A program made the translations under genes and the position numbers. Below, in pieces: positions 27,734-36,437 of a stretch of 64,000 nucleotides of DNA. The notes under the pieces were generated by a model. It was not told where the DNA came from. It did no database searches and worked only from the letters and a program-made list of their open reading frames with translations. This DNA is from an uncultured Allobosea sp. (GTDB taxonomy: Bacteria; Pseudomonadota; Alphaproteobacteria; Rhizobiales; Beijerinckiaceae). Numbering within the stretch: the stretch's first letter is position 1; each line of letters opens with the position of its first letter. The stretch covers positions 124,001 through 188,000 of the forward strand of contig NZ_CAMFJF010000001.1 of assembly GCF_945956895.1 (NCBI RefSeq), written 5' to 3'.

Positions 27734-27749
27734 ACATTCTATAGAATGT
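27734..27749. promoter_or_regulatory. perfect 16-bp palindrome upstream of ABC cluster
   Basis: ACATTCTATAGAATGT is a perfect palindrome in the AT-rich leader 87 bases before the binding-protein start. Its TCTATAGA core resembles operators of FCD-type GntR repressors, and such a regulator is encoded at the end of this operon. Confidence 0.65.
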
Positions 27750-27835
27750 AGAGAAATAGTGCCTCCGTGGGGGCCGATGCTTCGCAAGGTAGCGGCGCGA
27801 TAATTTCAAGCGACCACGGCGATCGGGAGGCAGGG

Positions 27836-29194
27836 ATGACACGCGACGAAGATGGCATGGGTTCGACGCGCCGGGCGTTGGCGATCGGCGGTGCAACGGT
27901 CCTGGCGGCTCTTGCCGTGACGGGCGGCGCCTGGGCGCAAGAGGCCGATGCGGCTCTCGGAACCGCGGCCGCGCCCGTGAATGTGCGGATGATCGCCAAC
28001 GAGGCCTTCGCCAAGCAATGGCAGACCAATATGGTGCCGGAATTCAACAAGCGCTTCCCGCATATCAAGGTCACCATCGACGGCGTGCCTTACGCGGAAC
28101 TGCTCGCGAAGAGCCTGCTCGACGTCACCGGGCCGAGCCCGACCTATGACATCATCATCGCCGACGACCCCTGGATTCCCCAGCTTGCGCAAACCGGCGC
28201 GCTGCTCGATCTCAAGAAGGACGCGGCCGCCTGGACGGCGAAGGACTACGACTGGAGCGATTTCAACACGGCGCCGCTCGCAGCCGGCGAATGGCGCGGC
28301 GCGCAATATGGCGTGCCGTTGCGCTCGAACCTGCTGCTGATGTTCGTCAACAAGACGCTCTACAAGAAGGCCGGGCTGCCCGAGCCGACACCGAAGCTGA
28401 CCTGGGACGAATATTTCGCGCAGGCACCCAAGCTGGTCCAGGACACCAACAATGGCGGCAAGCCCAGTGCCTGGGCGATCGATACCTATTTCGCGCGCGA
28501 TGCGCTGACGCCGACCATCTGGCAGACGATCCTGAATTCGAATGGCGGCGCGCTGCTCGACCAAAACAACAAGCCGGCCTTCAACAACGAAAAGGGCGTG
28601 AAGGCCCTGCAGATGCATATCGATCTGCTGAAATACGCGCCGCCCGGAGCGATCAGTCACGGCTTCAACGAGTCGCTGCAGGCGTTCCGCCAGGGCCAGG
28701 TCGCGACCATGTTCATGTGGGGCAGCGTTTTCAGGGGAACGGCGGTCGACGCGGCAACCACGACGCTGACACCCGAGCAGGTCGGCATACAGGTCATGCC
28801 GGTTGGATCGAGCGGCCCGGGTGCCCATCGCGGCATCTGGAGCGGCGCGGTGACCAACAAGAGCAAGCAGCAGCGTGCCGCCTGGGCGCTGCTGCAATGG
28901 CTGAGCTCGAAAGAGGGCGAAGTGTGGCAGGCGAATGCGCTCGGCGTGTTCCCGGCGCGCAAGTCGACGCTGGCGACAAAGCCCGAGAGTGCCTGGCTTA
29001 CCCCCGTCTATGTCGCACTCCAGCAGGGTTACGATGCGGCACAGGCCGGCGAGATGTGGCGCCCGCGCATGCCGAAGTCCGACGCGGTGCAGCAGGTGCT
29101 GGCGGACGAGACCGCGCGGGCCGTCTCCGGCCAGATTCCCGCGGACCAGGCGCTGAAGAACGCCGCGACCCGCATCGAACGCCTGCTGCGATGA
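27836..29194 (+). CDS. ABC transporter extracellular solute-binding protein, sugar type
   Basis: A 452-residue precursor with a signal peptide containing a twin-arginine-like STRRALAIGG core and cleavage after WA. The mature protein is a family 1 (CUT1-type) binding protein: NVRMIANEAFAKQWQTNMVPEFNKRFPHIKV, TYDIIIADDPWIPQLA, YGVPLRSNLLLMFVNKTLYKKAGLPEP and TWDEYF. Such proteins capture sugars, polyols or glycosides in the periplasm. GGGAGGCAGGG precedes the ATG at 27836; the longer frame from 27767 lacks a signal at its start. It overlaps the first permease by four bases (ATGA). Confidence 0.92.
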   Translation: MTRDEDGMGSTRRALAIGGATVLAALAVTGGAWAQEADAALGTAAAPVNVRMIANEAFAKQWQTNMVPEFNKRFPHIKVTIDGVPYAELLAKSLLDVTGPSPTYDIIIADDPWIPQLAQTGALLDLKKDAAAWTAKDYDWSDFNTAPLAAGEWRGAQYGVPLRSNLLLMFVNKTLYKKAGLPEPTPKLTWDEYFAQAPKLVQDTNNGGKPSAWAIDTYFARDALTPTIWQTILNSNGGALLDQNNKPAFNNEKGVKALQMHIDLLKYAPPGAISHGFNESLQAFRQGQVATMFMWGSVFRGTAVDAATTTLTPEQVGIQVMPVGSSGPGAHRGIWSGAVTNKSKQQRAAWALLQWLSSKEGEVWQANALGVFPARKSTLATKPESAWLTPVYVALQQGYDAAQAGEMWRPRMPKSDAVQQVLADETARAVSGQIPADQALKNAATRIERLLR

Positions 29195-30129
29195 CACGCA
29201 CCCGCGCGATGTCGACGGACGAGGCCGCGAGACCGAAGACGTCGCGGATGTGGCTGGGGATCAAGGATTTTCTCAGCCGGTGGACGTTCATGACGCCGGC
29301 GGCCCTCCTGCTGCTGGCGACGCTGGCCTACCCGATCCTCTACACGATCCAGATCAGCTTCTCGGAGCTCGATCTGGGTTCGTTCACGCCGTCCGGCTTC
29401 GTCGGCTGGGACAATTATCTGACGGTGCTCGAGGACGATCGCTTCTGGAATGCGCTGCGGGTGACCGGCATCTATCTCGTGCTGGCGCTGCCGTTGCAGA
29501 TGGCCCTCGGCTTCGGCATCGCCTATCTCATCAATGCCGAGTGGCGCTGGCGCGGCGTCGTGCGCGCACTTTTCATCATTCCGATGGTCGTGGCGCCGGT
29601 TGTCGCCGGCGGCGTGTGGCGCATGCTGCTCGACCCGCTCTGGGGCGTCGTCAATTATCTGCTCGGCCTGATCGGGGCAGGCCCTGTGGACTGGCTCGGC
29701 GATCCCGTGCTCGCGATGGTGACGCTGGTTCTGGTCGACACCTGGCGCTGGACGCCTTTCGTGACGCTGATCGCCACCGCGGCGCTGCTCGCCCTGCCGC
29801 AGGACGTGTTCGAGGCGGCGGAGATCGATGGCGCCAATTGGTGGATCAAGTTCAAGTCGATCGCCATTCCGCTTCTCATGCCGGTCATCGCGGCGACCTT
29901 CATCGTGCGCTGGCTGGGCGCCGTGAAGATGTTCGATATCGCGCTGGCGACGACCAATGGCGGCCCGGGCCATGCGACCAGCGTGATCAATCTCTTCATC
30001 TACGAGGAAGCGTTCCGCTCGCTGAAATTCGCGGAATCCTCGGCGATGGCCGTGATCGTCCTCATCCTCACCATGGCATTGACCGCGATCTTCCTGCGCG
30101 GGGCGAAGAAGCTGGAGGACATGTATTGA
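29191..30129 (+). CDS. sugar ABC transporter permease (MalF/UgpA type)
   Basis: The 312-residue membrane protein has six predicted helices, the first at about residues 33-53. The cytoplasmic EAA loop EAAEIDGANWWIKFKSIAIPLL contacts the ATPase. It pairs with the next gene to form the channel for the CUT1-type importer. The ATG overlaps the binding-protein stop by four bases, so the start is secure. No ATP-binding gene occurs in the cluster, so it must use one encoded elsewhere. The substrate is unknown. Confidence 0.92.
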   Translation: MTRTRAMSTDEAARPKTSRMWLGIKDFLSRWTFMTPAALLLLATLAYPILYTIQISFSELDLGSFTPSGFVGWDNYLTVLEDDRFWNALRVTGIYLVLALPLQMALGFGIAYLINAEWRWRGVVRALFIIPMVVAPVVAGGVWRMLLDPLWGVVNYLLGLIGAGPVDWLGDPVLAMVTLVLVDTWRWTPFVTLIATAALLALPQDVFEAAEIDGANWWIKFKSIAIPLLMPVIAATFIVRWLGAVKMFDIALATTNGGPGHATSVINLFIYEEAFRSLKFAESSAMAVIVLILTMALTAIFLRGAKKLEDMY

Positions 30130-30986
30130 CCGCCGCCTCCTCCACGGCCGTTCGCCGCGGGAAGTTCCCGACGGGCCACTATCTGCGCATCGCTGGCGGC
30201 GTCATCGCCTGCGCCTTCTTCCTGTTCCCGGTGTTCTGGATGGTGCTGACATCGTTCAAGATGCCGCGCGATATCTTCACGACCCCGCCGACCCTCTTCT
30301 TCACGCCGACGATCGAGACCTACACAAGCTATATCTGGCATGCGGACGTGCCGCGCCGCATGCTGAACACGGTCATCGTCGCCTGCGGTGCCGGGCTGCT
30401 CTCGATCGTCGCGGGCTCGATGGCGGGCTATGCGCTGGCGCGGGTGAAGCTGCGCGGCGCGGCAACGATCGGTGCGCTGATCCTGCTGTCGCGCGGCGTG
30501 CCGCCGATCGCGCTGGCCGTGCCGATGTTTCTCGTCGCGCGGCGGCTCGGCATCGCCGACCAGCACATCACGCTGATCCTCGCCTACTGCACCTTCCTGA
30601 TCCCCTACGTGATGTGGCTGATGCGCAGCTTCTTCAAGTCCCTGCCGCCGGAGCTCGAGGAATCCGCGATGCTGGACGGTTGCACGCGCTTCGGCGCCTT
30701 TGTGAGGATCATCGTGCCGATCTCGATGCCGGGGCTGCTGTCGACCTTGATCTTCAGCATCATCCTCGCCTGGGAAGAGCTGCTGTTCGCGCTGGTGCTC
30801 ACGAACCGCTTCGCGACCACGATCCCGGTGGCGATCGCCGGCATTGCCGGCGATAGCGTCAACGGGGCGAATTGGGGGGCGCTGACGGCCGTCGGAACGC
30901 TGACCGTCATTCCCGTCGTGATCTTCGCGTTGCTCGTTCAGAAATGGCTGATCAAGGGGCTGGCCGATGGCGCGACCAAGGGCTGA
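30126..30986 (+). CDS. sugar ABC transporter permease (MalG/UgpE type)
   Basis: The 286-residue second permease has about six helices and the EAA-like loop ESAMLDGCTRFGAFVRIIVPISMPG. The start is taken as the TTG at 30126, which overlaps the previous stop as TTGA. No ATG lies near the N-terminus and the next in-frame ATG would remove the first helix. Together with the preceding permease it forms the translocation path for the solute bound by the 27836 protein. It overlaps the GntR gene by 20 bases downstream. Confidence 0.88.
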   Translation: MTAASSTAVRRGKFPTGHYLRIAGGVIACAFFLFPVFWMVLTSFKMPRDIFTTPPTLFFTPTIETYTSYIWHADVPRRMLNTVIVACGAGLLSIVAGSMAGYALARVKLRGAATIGALILLSRGVPPIALAVPMFLVARRLGIADQHITLILAYCTFLIPYVMWLMRSFFKSLPPELEESAMLDGCTRFGAFVRIIVPISMPGLLSTLIFSIILAWEELLFALVLTNRFATTIPVAIAGIAGDSVNGANWGALTAVGTLTVIPVVIFALLVQKWLIKGLADGATKG

Positions 30987-31707
30987 CGCGCGGTTGCAGC
31001 GGATCGGTGGCCGGGGGCGGGGGGAAGAACCCGGCCCGGTCGCCGTCTATCTGACGAAGTCGGATCTGGCGCGCCAGCATATCCAGGAGATGATCCTGTC
31101 GGGCAGCGCGCGGGCCGGCGACCGCATCACTTCGCGCGAGGTGTCGGAAGCACTCGGCATCAGCGAAACGCCAATCCGGGAAGCGATCCGCAGCCTCTCG
31201 GCCGAGGGTTGGCTCGATTTCCACGCTCATCTCGGGGTCGTCGTCGCCTCGATCAAGCGCGAGCAACTCGTGGAGGTCTATGCCATCCGCGGTGCGCTGG
31301 AGGCGATTGCGATCAGGCTGGGCGGCCCCGCCTACACGGCGAAGACACTGGCCGAGATAGATCGCAATATCGCCTCCTCCGAGACTGCCGTCGCCGCCAA
31401 TGATGCGGTTCGCTACGGGCGTCTCAATCGCGAATTCCATTGCATCCTGGCCGATACGCCGGCCACGGAATGGACGTTCAAGCTCCTGAACAACCTGTGG
31501 GCGCAGACTTCGGCGATGCATCGTGGTTTCGAGGCGGTGCCGGCCCGATTGCGGGGCTCGCTCGATGAGCACAAGGCGATCCGTGAAGCGATCGGCATGG
31601 GCGACTTCGAGCGCGGCGCCGAGCTGGTGATCGAGCACGAGCGCATCGCGGGGGACGCGCTGATCGCGGAACTGAGCCGCGAGCGCGGCGACGACAAGCG
31701 GACGTAA
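30967..31707 (+). CDS. GntR family regulator, FCD subfamily
   Basis: The 246-residue protein has an N-terminal winged helix at about residues 28-95 (LARQHIQEMILSGSARAGDRITSREVSEALGISETPIREAIRSLSAEGW). An FCD ligand-binding domain follows, with metal/acid ligands in NREFHCILA and the histidines of LDEHKAIREAI and VIEHERI. FCD regulators sense carboxylic acids or sugar acids. It starts inside the last permease gene (20-base overlap), so it is co-transcribed. The palindrome at 27734-27749 is its likely operator (inference). Confidence 0.92.
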   Translation: MARPRADARLQRIGGRGRGEEPGPVAVYLTKSDLARQHIQEMILSGSARAGDRITSREVSEALGISETPIREAIRSLSAEGWLDFHAHLGVVVASIKREQLVEVYAIRGALEAIAIRLGGPAYTAKTLAEIDRNIASSETAVAANDAVRYGRLNREFHCILADTPATEWTFKLLNNLWAQTSAMHRGFEAVPARLRGSLDEHKAIREAIGMGDFERGAELVIEHERIAGDALIAELSRERGDDKRT

Positions 31708-31713
31708 CGACTG

Positions 31714-32742
31714 ATGCTGGACCTGGCCAAGCTCAATCGCGACACCGCGACACGAACCGAACGTGAGCTCACCACCCCTGTCGATCTCTGCCTGCCAAGC
31801 GGGCGCCTGAATCCTGCGGCGGTCGGATGGAGCCGGCAGCCGCTGCACCGGGCTAATCTGCGGGGCTGGGGGCGCAACAAGCGCTTCGAGTTCTGGTGCA
31901 TCATCACGGATGATTTCGTGCTGACCGCCAATATTTCTCATCACGATTATCGCGCGATGATCGCGTCGACCTTCATCGACCTCAAGACCGGGGACGTCTG
32001 TGCGACGCGCGAGAACCGATGGCTCCCCCCGCGCGGAATCCTGTCAGGCCTCGACAGGCGTGCTGCGATGGAGGCAGTCGGACAGACGATCACGGTCAGG
32101 CTGACGCCGAATGCGGCTGGCGTCGCGATCGACGTCACCACACGGCGATCGACCGTCGCGCTACAGGTATTCGACGAGCCCGGTCGCGAGTCGATGGGCG
32201 TGCTCGTTCCCTGGAGCGATCGGCTGTTCCAGTACACATGCAAGAACAATTGCATGCAGGTCCAGGGCAGCGTCGTCGTCGACGGCGTCGAGCGACGCAT
32301 CACGCGTGGACGCGGCTACGCCATTCACGATCATGGCCGAGGGCGCTGGCCCTACGATACGCGCTGGAACTGGGCCGCGGCCAGCGGCGACACCGACGGC
32401 CGCCAGATCGGTTTGCAGTTCGGCGCCAAATGGACGGCCGGAACGCCGTCGACCGAAAACGCGGTGCGCATCGATGGCCGGCTGCACAAGATCAGCCAGG
32501 AGCTGATCTGGACCTATGATCGCTCGGACTGGATGGCGCCCTGGTCGATCCGCGGCGAGCGGGTCGATCTCATGTTCACCCCGACGCTCTATCACCGCCA
32601 TGCCTTCGACCGCTGGGTGATCAGCGCGCATGCCGATCAATGTTTCGGGCATTTCGACGGTGAAATCGTTTCCGACGCGGGCGAGAGGGTGCGCGTCGCC
32701 AATGTGTTCGGACTGGCGGAAGAGGTACATCGCAGATGGTAG
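31714..32742 (+). CDS. DUF2804-family protein (first of pair)
   Basis: The 342-residue soluble-looking protein has no signal peptide. It matches the DUF2804 pattern: NPAAVGWSRQPLHRANLRGWGRNKRFE near the N-terminus, IHDHGRGRWPYDTRWNWAA in the centre, and GLQFGAKWTAGTPSTEN after it. Many Trp and Arg residues and a beta-rich composition suggest a beta sandwich or barrel. No enzymatic role is established to my knowledge. It starts six bases after the GntR gene and overlaps its paralogue by seven bases. Co-transcription with a sugar importer suggests a role in handling the imported compound (inference). Confidence 0.82.
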   Translation: MLDLAKLNRDTATRTERELTTPVDLCLPSGRLNPAAVGWSRQPLHRANLRGWGRNKRFEFWCIITDDFVLTANISHHDYRAMIASTFIDLKTGDVCATRENRWLPPRGILSGLDRRAAMEAVGQTITVRLTPNAAGVAIDVTTRRSTVALQVFDEPGRESMGVLVPWSDRLFQYTCKNNCMQVQGSVVVDGVERRITRGRGYAIHDHGRGRWPYDTRWNWAAASGDTDGRQIGLQFGAKWTAGTPSTENAVRIDGRLHKISQELIWTYDRSDWMAPWSIRGERVDLMFTPTLYHRHAFDRWVISAHADQCFGHFDGEIVSDAGERVRVANVFGLAEEVHRRW

Positions 32743-33749
32743 GCGGCGTGAACAAGACCGAGCCCGAGCTGACCGCCGAGGTCGACCTGTGCCTGCCCAA
32801 CGGACGGCTCAATCCCGCTGCCGTCGGATGGACGCGGCGACCCTTGCATCGCGCCAATCTGCGGGGCTGGGGACGCAACAAACGGTTCGAATACTGGTGC
32901 ATCACGACGCCGGAGATCACGGTCGCCATCAACGTGTCGCATAGCGACTACCGGGTGACGCTGGCGACCTTCTTTCTCGACCTGACGACCGTCCAGGCCT
33001 TTTCGCAGGCGGAAATCCATTGGCTGCCGCGCGGGCGCATCGATGCCATGCCGGAGCGGTCGGGCAGCGGCGCCACGATCGGGCGGGGCGACGCGATGCT
33101 GATCGAGATGCTTCCGACCGCGACCGGGACCAGATTGCGCGCGACCACGCCGCGCCTCACCGTCGATCTCGAGGTCATCGAGCCGGACGGGCACGAGTCG
33201 ATGGGTGTCGTCGTGCCCTGGGACGATCGCCGCTTCCAATACACACGAAAGGACAACTGCCTGCCCGTGCGCGGGCGGGTCGTCGCGGACGGCGTCGCCT
33301 ACGAGGTCGATACGGCGACCGCCTACGCGACGCTCGATCATGGTCGCGGGCGCTGGCCCTACTGGATCACCTGGAACTGGGCCTCGGGGAGCGGCCGCAG
33401 CGACGGCCATGAGATCGGACTGCAATTCGGCGCCAAATGGACGGACGGGACACCATCCACCGAGAATGCGCTGCGGCTCGATGGGCGGATCGAGAAGATC
33501 AGCCAGGAACACGAGTGGATCTATGACCGCGACGACTGGATGAAGCCGTGGCGCATCCGTGGAGATCGCGTCGACCTCGTGTTCACGCCGGTCTACGATC
33601 GCTACTCGAATTTCGACCGGCTCATCGTTTGCAGCAAGGAGCATCAATGCTTCGGCTATTTTGACGGCTCCGTCGTCAGCGAAAGCGGCAAACGCTACAA
33701 GGTCGAGCGCATCTTCGGTTGGGCCGAAGAGGTCCACCGCCGCTGGTGA
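32736..33749 (+). CDS. DUF2804-family protein (second of pair)
   Basis: The 337-residue paralogue of the preceding gene shares long blocks such as DLCLPNGRLNPAAVGW, HRANLRGWGRNKRFEYWCI, LDHGRGRWPYWITWNWA and GLQFGAKWTDGTPSTENA. Both end in AEEVHRRW. They arose by tandem duplication and have diverged mainly in the segment of roughly residues 75-140. The ATG lies within the end of the first gene (seven-base overlap). Keeping both copies in one operon hints at a heterodimer or two related substrates (inference). Function unknown. Confidence 0.82.
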   Translation: MVGGVNKTEPELTAEVDLCLPNGRLNPAAVGWTRRPLHRANLRGWGRNKRFEYWCITTPEITVAINVSHSDYRVTLATFFLDLTTVQAFSQAEIHWLPRGRIDAMPERSGSGATIGRGDAMLIEMLPTATGTRLRATTPRLTVDLEVIEPDGHESMGVVVPWDDRRFQYTRKDNCLPVRGRVVADGVAYEVDTATAYATLDHGRGRWPYWITWNWASGSGRSDGHEIGLQFGAKWTDGTPSTENALRLDGRIEKISQEHEWIYDRDDWMKPWRIRGDRVDLVFTPVYDRYSNFDRLIVCSKEHQCFGYFDGSVVSESGKRYKVERIFGWAEEVHRRW

Positions 33750-33831
33750 GACGTGTGCCGCGAGCGCCGAGGGCACCTTGAACCGAGGCGTTGACCCGGT
33801 GCAGTTCCGCTATGACTGTTCGGACCTGTAA

Positions 33832-34164
33832 CGCCTCCGGGCGGACCTGAGAAAACCGGGCAGTTCGACTTTCTTGCCTGGGAACACGCTCGTCGTGCTG
33901 GACGCGACGCTGAAGCTGGTCGCGCTGCACCCGGCCGCTGTGAACCACGCCCTCGCGACGGTCGAGGTTCTCGTGCAGACCGTCAAGGCCGGCGATGAAT
34001 TCGGCGCGGAATCAAAAACCGCCCTGCGCGATCTGGTCGCGACAATGACGGTTCACCCGGCGGAAACCGGATCAGCTCCAGAGATTTCGATCGAAGGCCA
34101 CCTGACGAAGATGATTGGTGGCGACCATTTCCCCGCGCGCAAAGCTTGGGGGGTAAAGTGGTAG
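33832..34164 (+). pseudogene. C-terminal remnant of a large serine recombinase
   Basis: An open frame without a proper start after a stop at 33829-33831. The translation contains LVALHPAAVNHALATVEVL, ALRDLVATMTVHPAE and EISIEGHLTKMIGG, the typical end of resolvase/invertase-type large recombinases (VALHP...LRDL...TVHP...I.IEG.L). The catalytic N-terminus is absent from the 409-base gap. The frame's stop falls inside the 3' end of the tRNA-Met gene. It is a fossil of an integrated element. Confidence 0.65.
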
Positions 34165-34235
34165 CGGGAGAGGGACTTGAACCCCCGACACGCGGATTAT
34201 GATTCCGCTGCTCTAACCAGCTGAGCTACCCCGCC
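34159..34235 (-). tRNA. tRNA-Met (CAT), elongator type
   Basis: A 77-base cloverleaf on the minus strand beginning GGCGGGG, with D-arm GCTC...GAGC, anticodon stem GCGGA / TCCGC around the loop ATCATAA (anticodon CAT), T-arm with GGTTCAAGTCC, and an encoded CCA. The first acceptor pair is G-T and the D-loop differs from initiator tRNA, so elongator methionine is preferred; a lysidine-modified Ile reader is less likely. Its 3' end abuts the recombinase remnant. Confidence 0.93.
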
Positions 34236-34301
34236 ACAGGGTCGGAGCCGGCAAGCCGGCTCGTCTTCGAGGCGCGATATAGGCGGCGCAGCGGGGGGCC
34301 G

Positions 34302-34958
34302 TCAAGCCTTGGATTGCGCGTTATCGGCAGAAGCGCGCTTGCGCAGCCGGACGACCTTGAAATAGCCGCGCCCGATATGGACGGTCTCGTAGCGGCCGGT
34401 CGCCTTCGCCCAGTCCGTCAGGCGGCTGACCTTGAAGTCGGAGCTCCAGCCGATCGCCTTCGACAGCGGCGCGACCGCGCTCCAGAACGGCGCCAGCAGG
34501 CCGCCATCGTCGACGAGGCGGCTGGAGATGACGATCTCGCCGCCGGGCTTCAGGACACGGTCCATCTCGGCCAGCGCCTGCTCGGGATTCGGCACGAGCG
34601 TGATCACGAATTGCGCGGTCACCGCGTCGAAGCGCTCGTCGCCGAAGCCGAGGCGGCAGGCATCCATCACCATCAACCCGTGGACATGGTCGAGCTTCTG
34701 GCTCTCGACCTTACGATGGGCGACCCTGAGCATGTCGAGCGAGAGGTCGGCGCCGAAGACGCGCGACTCCCGCGTGAAATAGGGCAGGGTGAGCCCGGTG
34801 CCGACGCCGATCTCAAGGATGTCGGGTCCACAGGCGCAGGCCGCTTCCACCGCCTCGCGCTGCGGGCGCGCCAGCATGCGCTGATAGATCCGGTCGTAGA
34901 ACTTGGCCCAGGTCGCGTAGACGCGCTTCTGGCCGTCGAGGTCGTAGGTCACCGACAT
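34302..34958 (-). CDS. class I SAM-dependent methyltransferase, PmtA-like
   Basis: The 218-residue protein has the SAM-binding motif I DILEIGVGTGLTLPYF, motif II FDAVTAQFVITLVPNPEQALAEMDRVLKPGGEIVI, and an N-terminal YATWAKFYDRIYQRM. The length and the WAKFYDRIY start resemble bacterial phosphatidylethanolamine N-methyltransferases (Rhodobacter/Sinorhizobium PmtA) that make phosphatidylcholine. Other small methyltransferases of the UbiE type are possible. The start is 37 bases after the mnmA stop, so it is probably the second gene of that operon. Confidence 0.8.
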   Translation of the reverse strand: MSVTYDLDGQKRVYATWAKFYDRIYQRMLARPQREAVEAACACGPDILEIGVGTGLTLPYFTRESRVFGADLSLDMLRVAHRKVESQKLDHVHGLMVMDACRLGFGDERFDAVTAQFVITLVPNPEQALAEMDRVLKPGGEIVISSRLVDDGGLLAPFWSAVAPLSKAIGWSSDFKVSRLTDWAKATGRYETVHIGRGYFKVVRLRKRASADNAQSKA

Positions 34959-34995
34959 GGTCTGGGTCCGAGCGGGAGGTCTTGAGCCTGAGCGG

Positions 34996-36183
34996 TCAGG
35001 ACAGGGCGAGGGCGGCCGGCGCGGACGCGGCCGGCAGGGCGAGCGGGCGCCGCAGGATGGTGCCGCCGCCCAGCACGCGGGAGCCCGGGCCGGCATCGGC
35101 ATAGATCGCGCAGGCCTGGCCGGGCGAAACGCCTTCCTCGTCGCTGGCGAGCTCGATGCGCAGGTCGTCCGCGTCGCGGAAGAGCCGGGCCTCGCGCGGG
35201 GCGCGGGTCGAACGGACGCGCACGGCGACGTCGAGCCCTTCGGGCGGCAGGGCATCGAGCGACATCTCGCCGAGCCAGTTGAGGTCGCGCAGGCGGATCT
35301 CGCGGACGCTGAGCGCCTCGCGCGGGCCGACGATGACGCGGGCGGCGTCGGCATCGAGCCGGAGCACATAGAGCGGCTCGCTCGCGCTGATGCCGAGACC
35401 CTTGCGCTGGCCGATCGTGTAATGGAGCACGCCATCATGATGGCCGAGGATGCGGCCATCGAGATGGACGATATCGCCGGGCCGGGCCGCGCCGGGCTTG
35501 AGCCGCTCGATGACGTCGGCATAGCGGCCGTTCGGCACGAAGCAGATATCCTGGCTGTCCGGCTTGTCGGCAATGGCGAGGCCGAGTTCGGCCGCGAGCG
35601 CGCGGGTCTGCGACTTGTCGATATGGCCGAGCGGGAAGCGCAACAGGTCGAGTTGCTCCTGCGTCGTGGCATAGAGGAAATAGCTCTGGTCGCGGCTCAT
35701 GTCGGCCGCGCGGAACAGGCCACGATGGCCGTTGCCGAGATCGCGGCTGAGCACGTAATGGCCGGTCGCCAGCGCGTCGGCGCCGAGCTCCTTGGCAAGA
35801 TCGAGCAGGTCGCGGAACTTTACGGTCCGGTTGCACTCGACGCAGGGGATCGGCGTCTCGCCGGCGAGATAGCTCTCGGCGAAGCGCTCGATCACGGCAT
35901 CGCGAAAGCGGCTTTCGTAATCCAGCACGTAATGCGGGATGCCGATGGTTTCCGCGACGCGGCGGGCGTCGTGGATATCCTGCCCGGCACAGCAGGCGCC
36001 GGCACGATGCACGGCCGCGCCATGGTCGTAGAGCTGGAGCGTGACGCCGACGACATCGTAGCCTTCGCGCTTCAGCAGGGCCGCGACCACCGAGGAATCG
36101 ACGCCGCCGGACATCGCCGCGACGACGCGTGTCGCCGCGGGCGGCTTGGCGATGTCGAGGGAATTGCGGAAGGGCGCGGTCAT
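34996..36183 (-). CDS. mnmA: tRNA-specific 2-thiouridylase
   Basis: MnmA installs the 2-thio group on wobble U34 of tRNA Lys, Glu and Gln, using ATP and sulfur relayed from IscS. The 395-residue protein has the PP-loop [14 protein letters not shown], the catalytic cysteine in [13 protein letters not shown], the partner cysteine in [13 protein letters not shown], and GQRKGLGIS. The frame extends 54 codons upstream, but [10 protein letters not shown] (36183) fits family starts. Divergent from fliK with a 254-base gap. Confidence 0.95.
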   Translation of the reverse strand: MTAPFRNSLDIAKPPAATRVVAAMSGGVDSSVVAALLKREGYDVVGVTLQLYDHGAAVHRAGACCAGQDIHDARRVAETIGIPHYVLDYESRFRDAVIERFAESYLAGETPIPCVECNRTVKFRDLLDLAKELGADALATGHYVLSRDLGNGHRGLFRAADMSRDQSYFLYATTQEQLDLLRFPLGHIDKSQTRALAAELGLAIADKPDSQDICFVPNGRYADVIERLKPGAARPGDIVHLDGRILGHHDGVLHYTIGQRKGLGISASEPLYVLRLDADAARVIVGPREALSVREIRLRDLNWLGEMSLDALPPEGLDVAVRVRSTRAPREARLFRDADDLRIELASDEEGVSPGQACAIYADAGPGSRVLGGGTILRRPLALPAASAPAALALS

Positions 36184-36378
36184 TCTCGGCTGTGTCGTGG
36201 CTGGCTCTGGAGGTTCGAAAGGCGGCGTCGGCGCGTCTGCCGGCTCTATACCGGCTTTGCTCCGATGCCGCCAGCAGGATCGGCAAATCCTGCCGGCCTG
36301 GGCTGCCGAACCGGGCTTATATTGCCCGTCGTTCAGGTGCTGCAAGCGCTAAAGCATTGATTCAGAAAGGGTCGTGTC

Positions 36379-36394
36379 TGGCTTGCAACTTGCT
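36379..36394 (+). promoter_or_regulatory. sigma-54 promoter upstream of fliK
   Basis: TGGCTTGCAACTTGCT matches the sigma-54 consensus TGGCACG-N4-TTGCW except for two bases, with GG (-24) and GC (-12) correctly spaced. It lies 44 bases before the fliK start. The sigma-54 activator FlbD is encoded 6.5 kb downstream. Confidence 0.7.
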
Positions 36395-36437
36395 GGACAG
36401 GGCCGGGCGCGTTGCTGCCCGCGTCACGGGACCGTTC

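Noticed and set aside
33874-34164. Functional 96-residue gene next to tRNA-Met
   Set aside because: It begins at a TTG without a ribosome site and matches only the C-terminal tail of a much larger recombinase.
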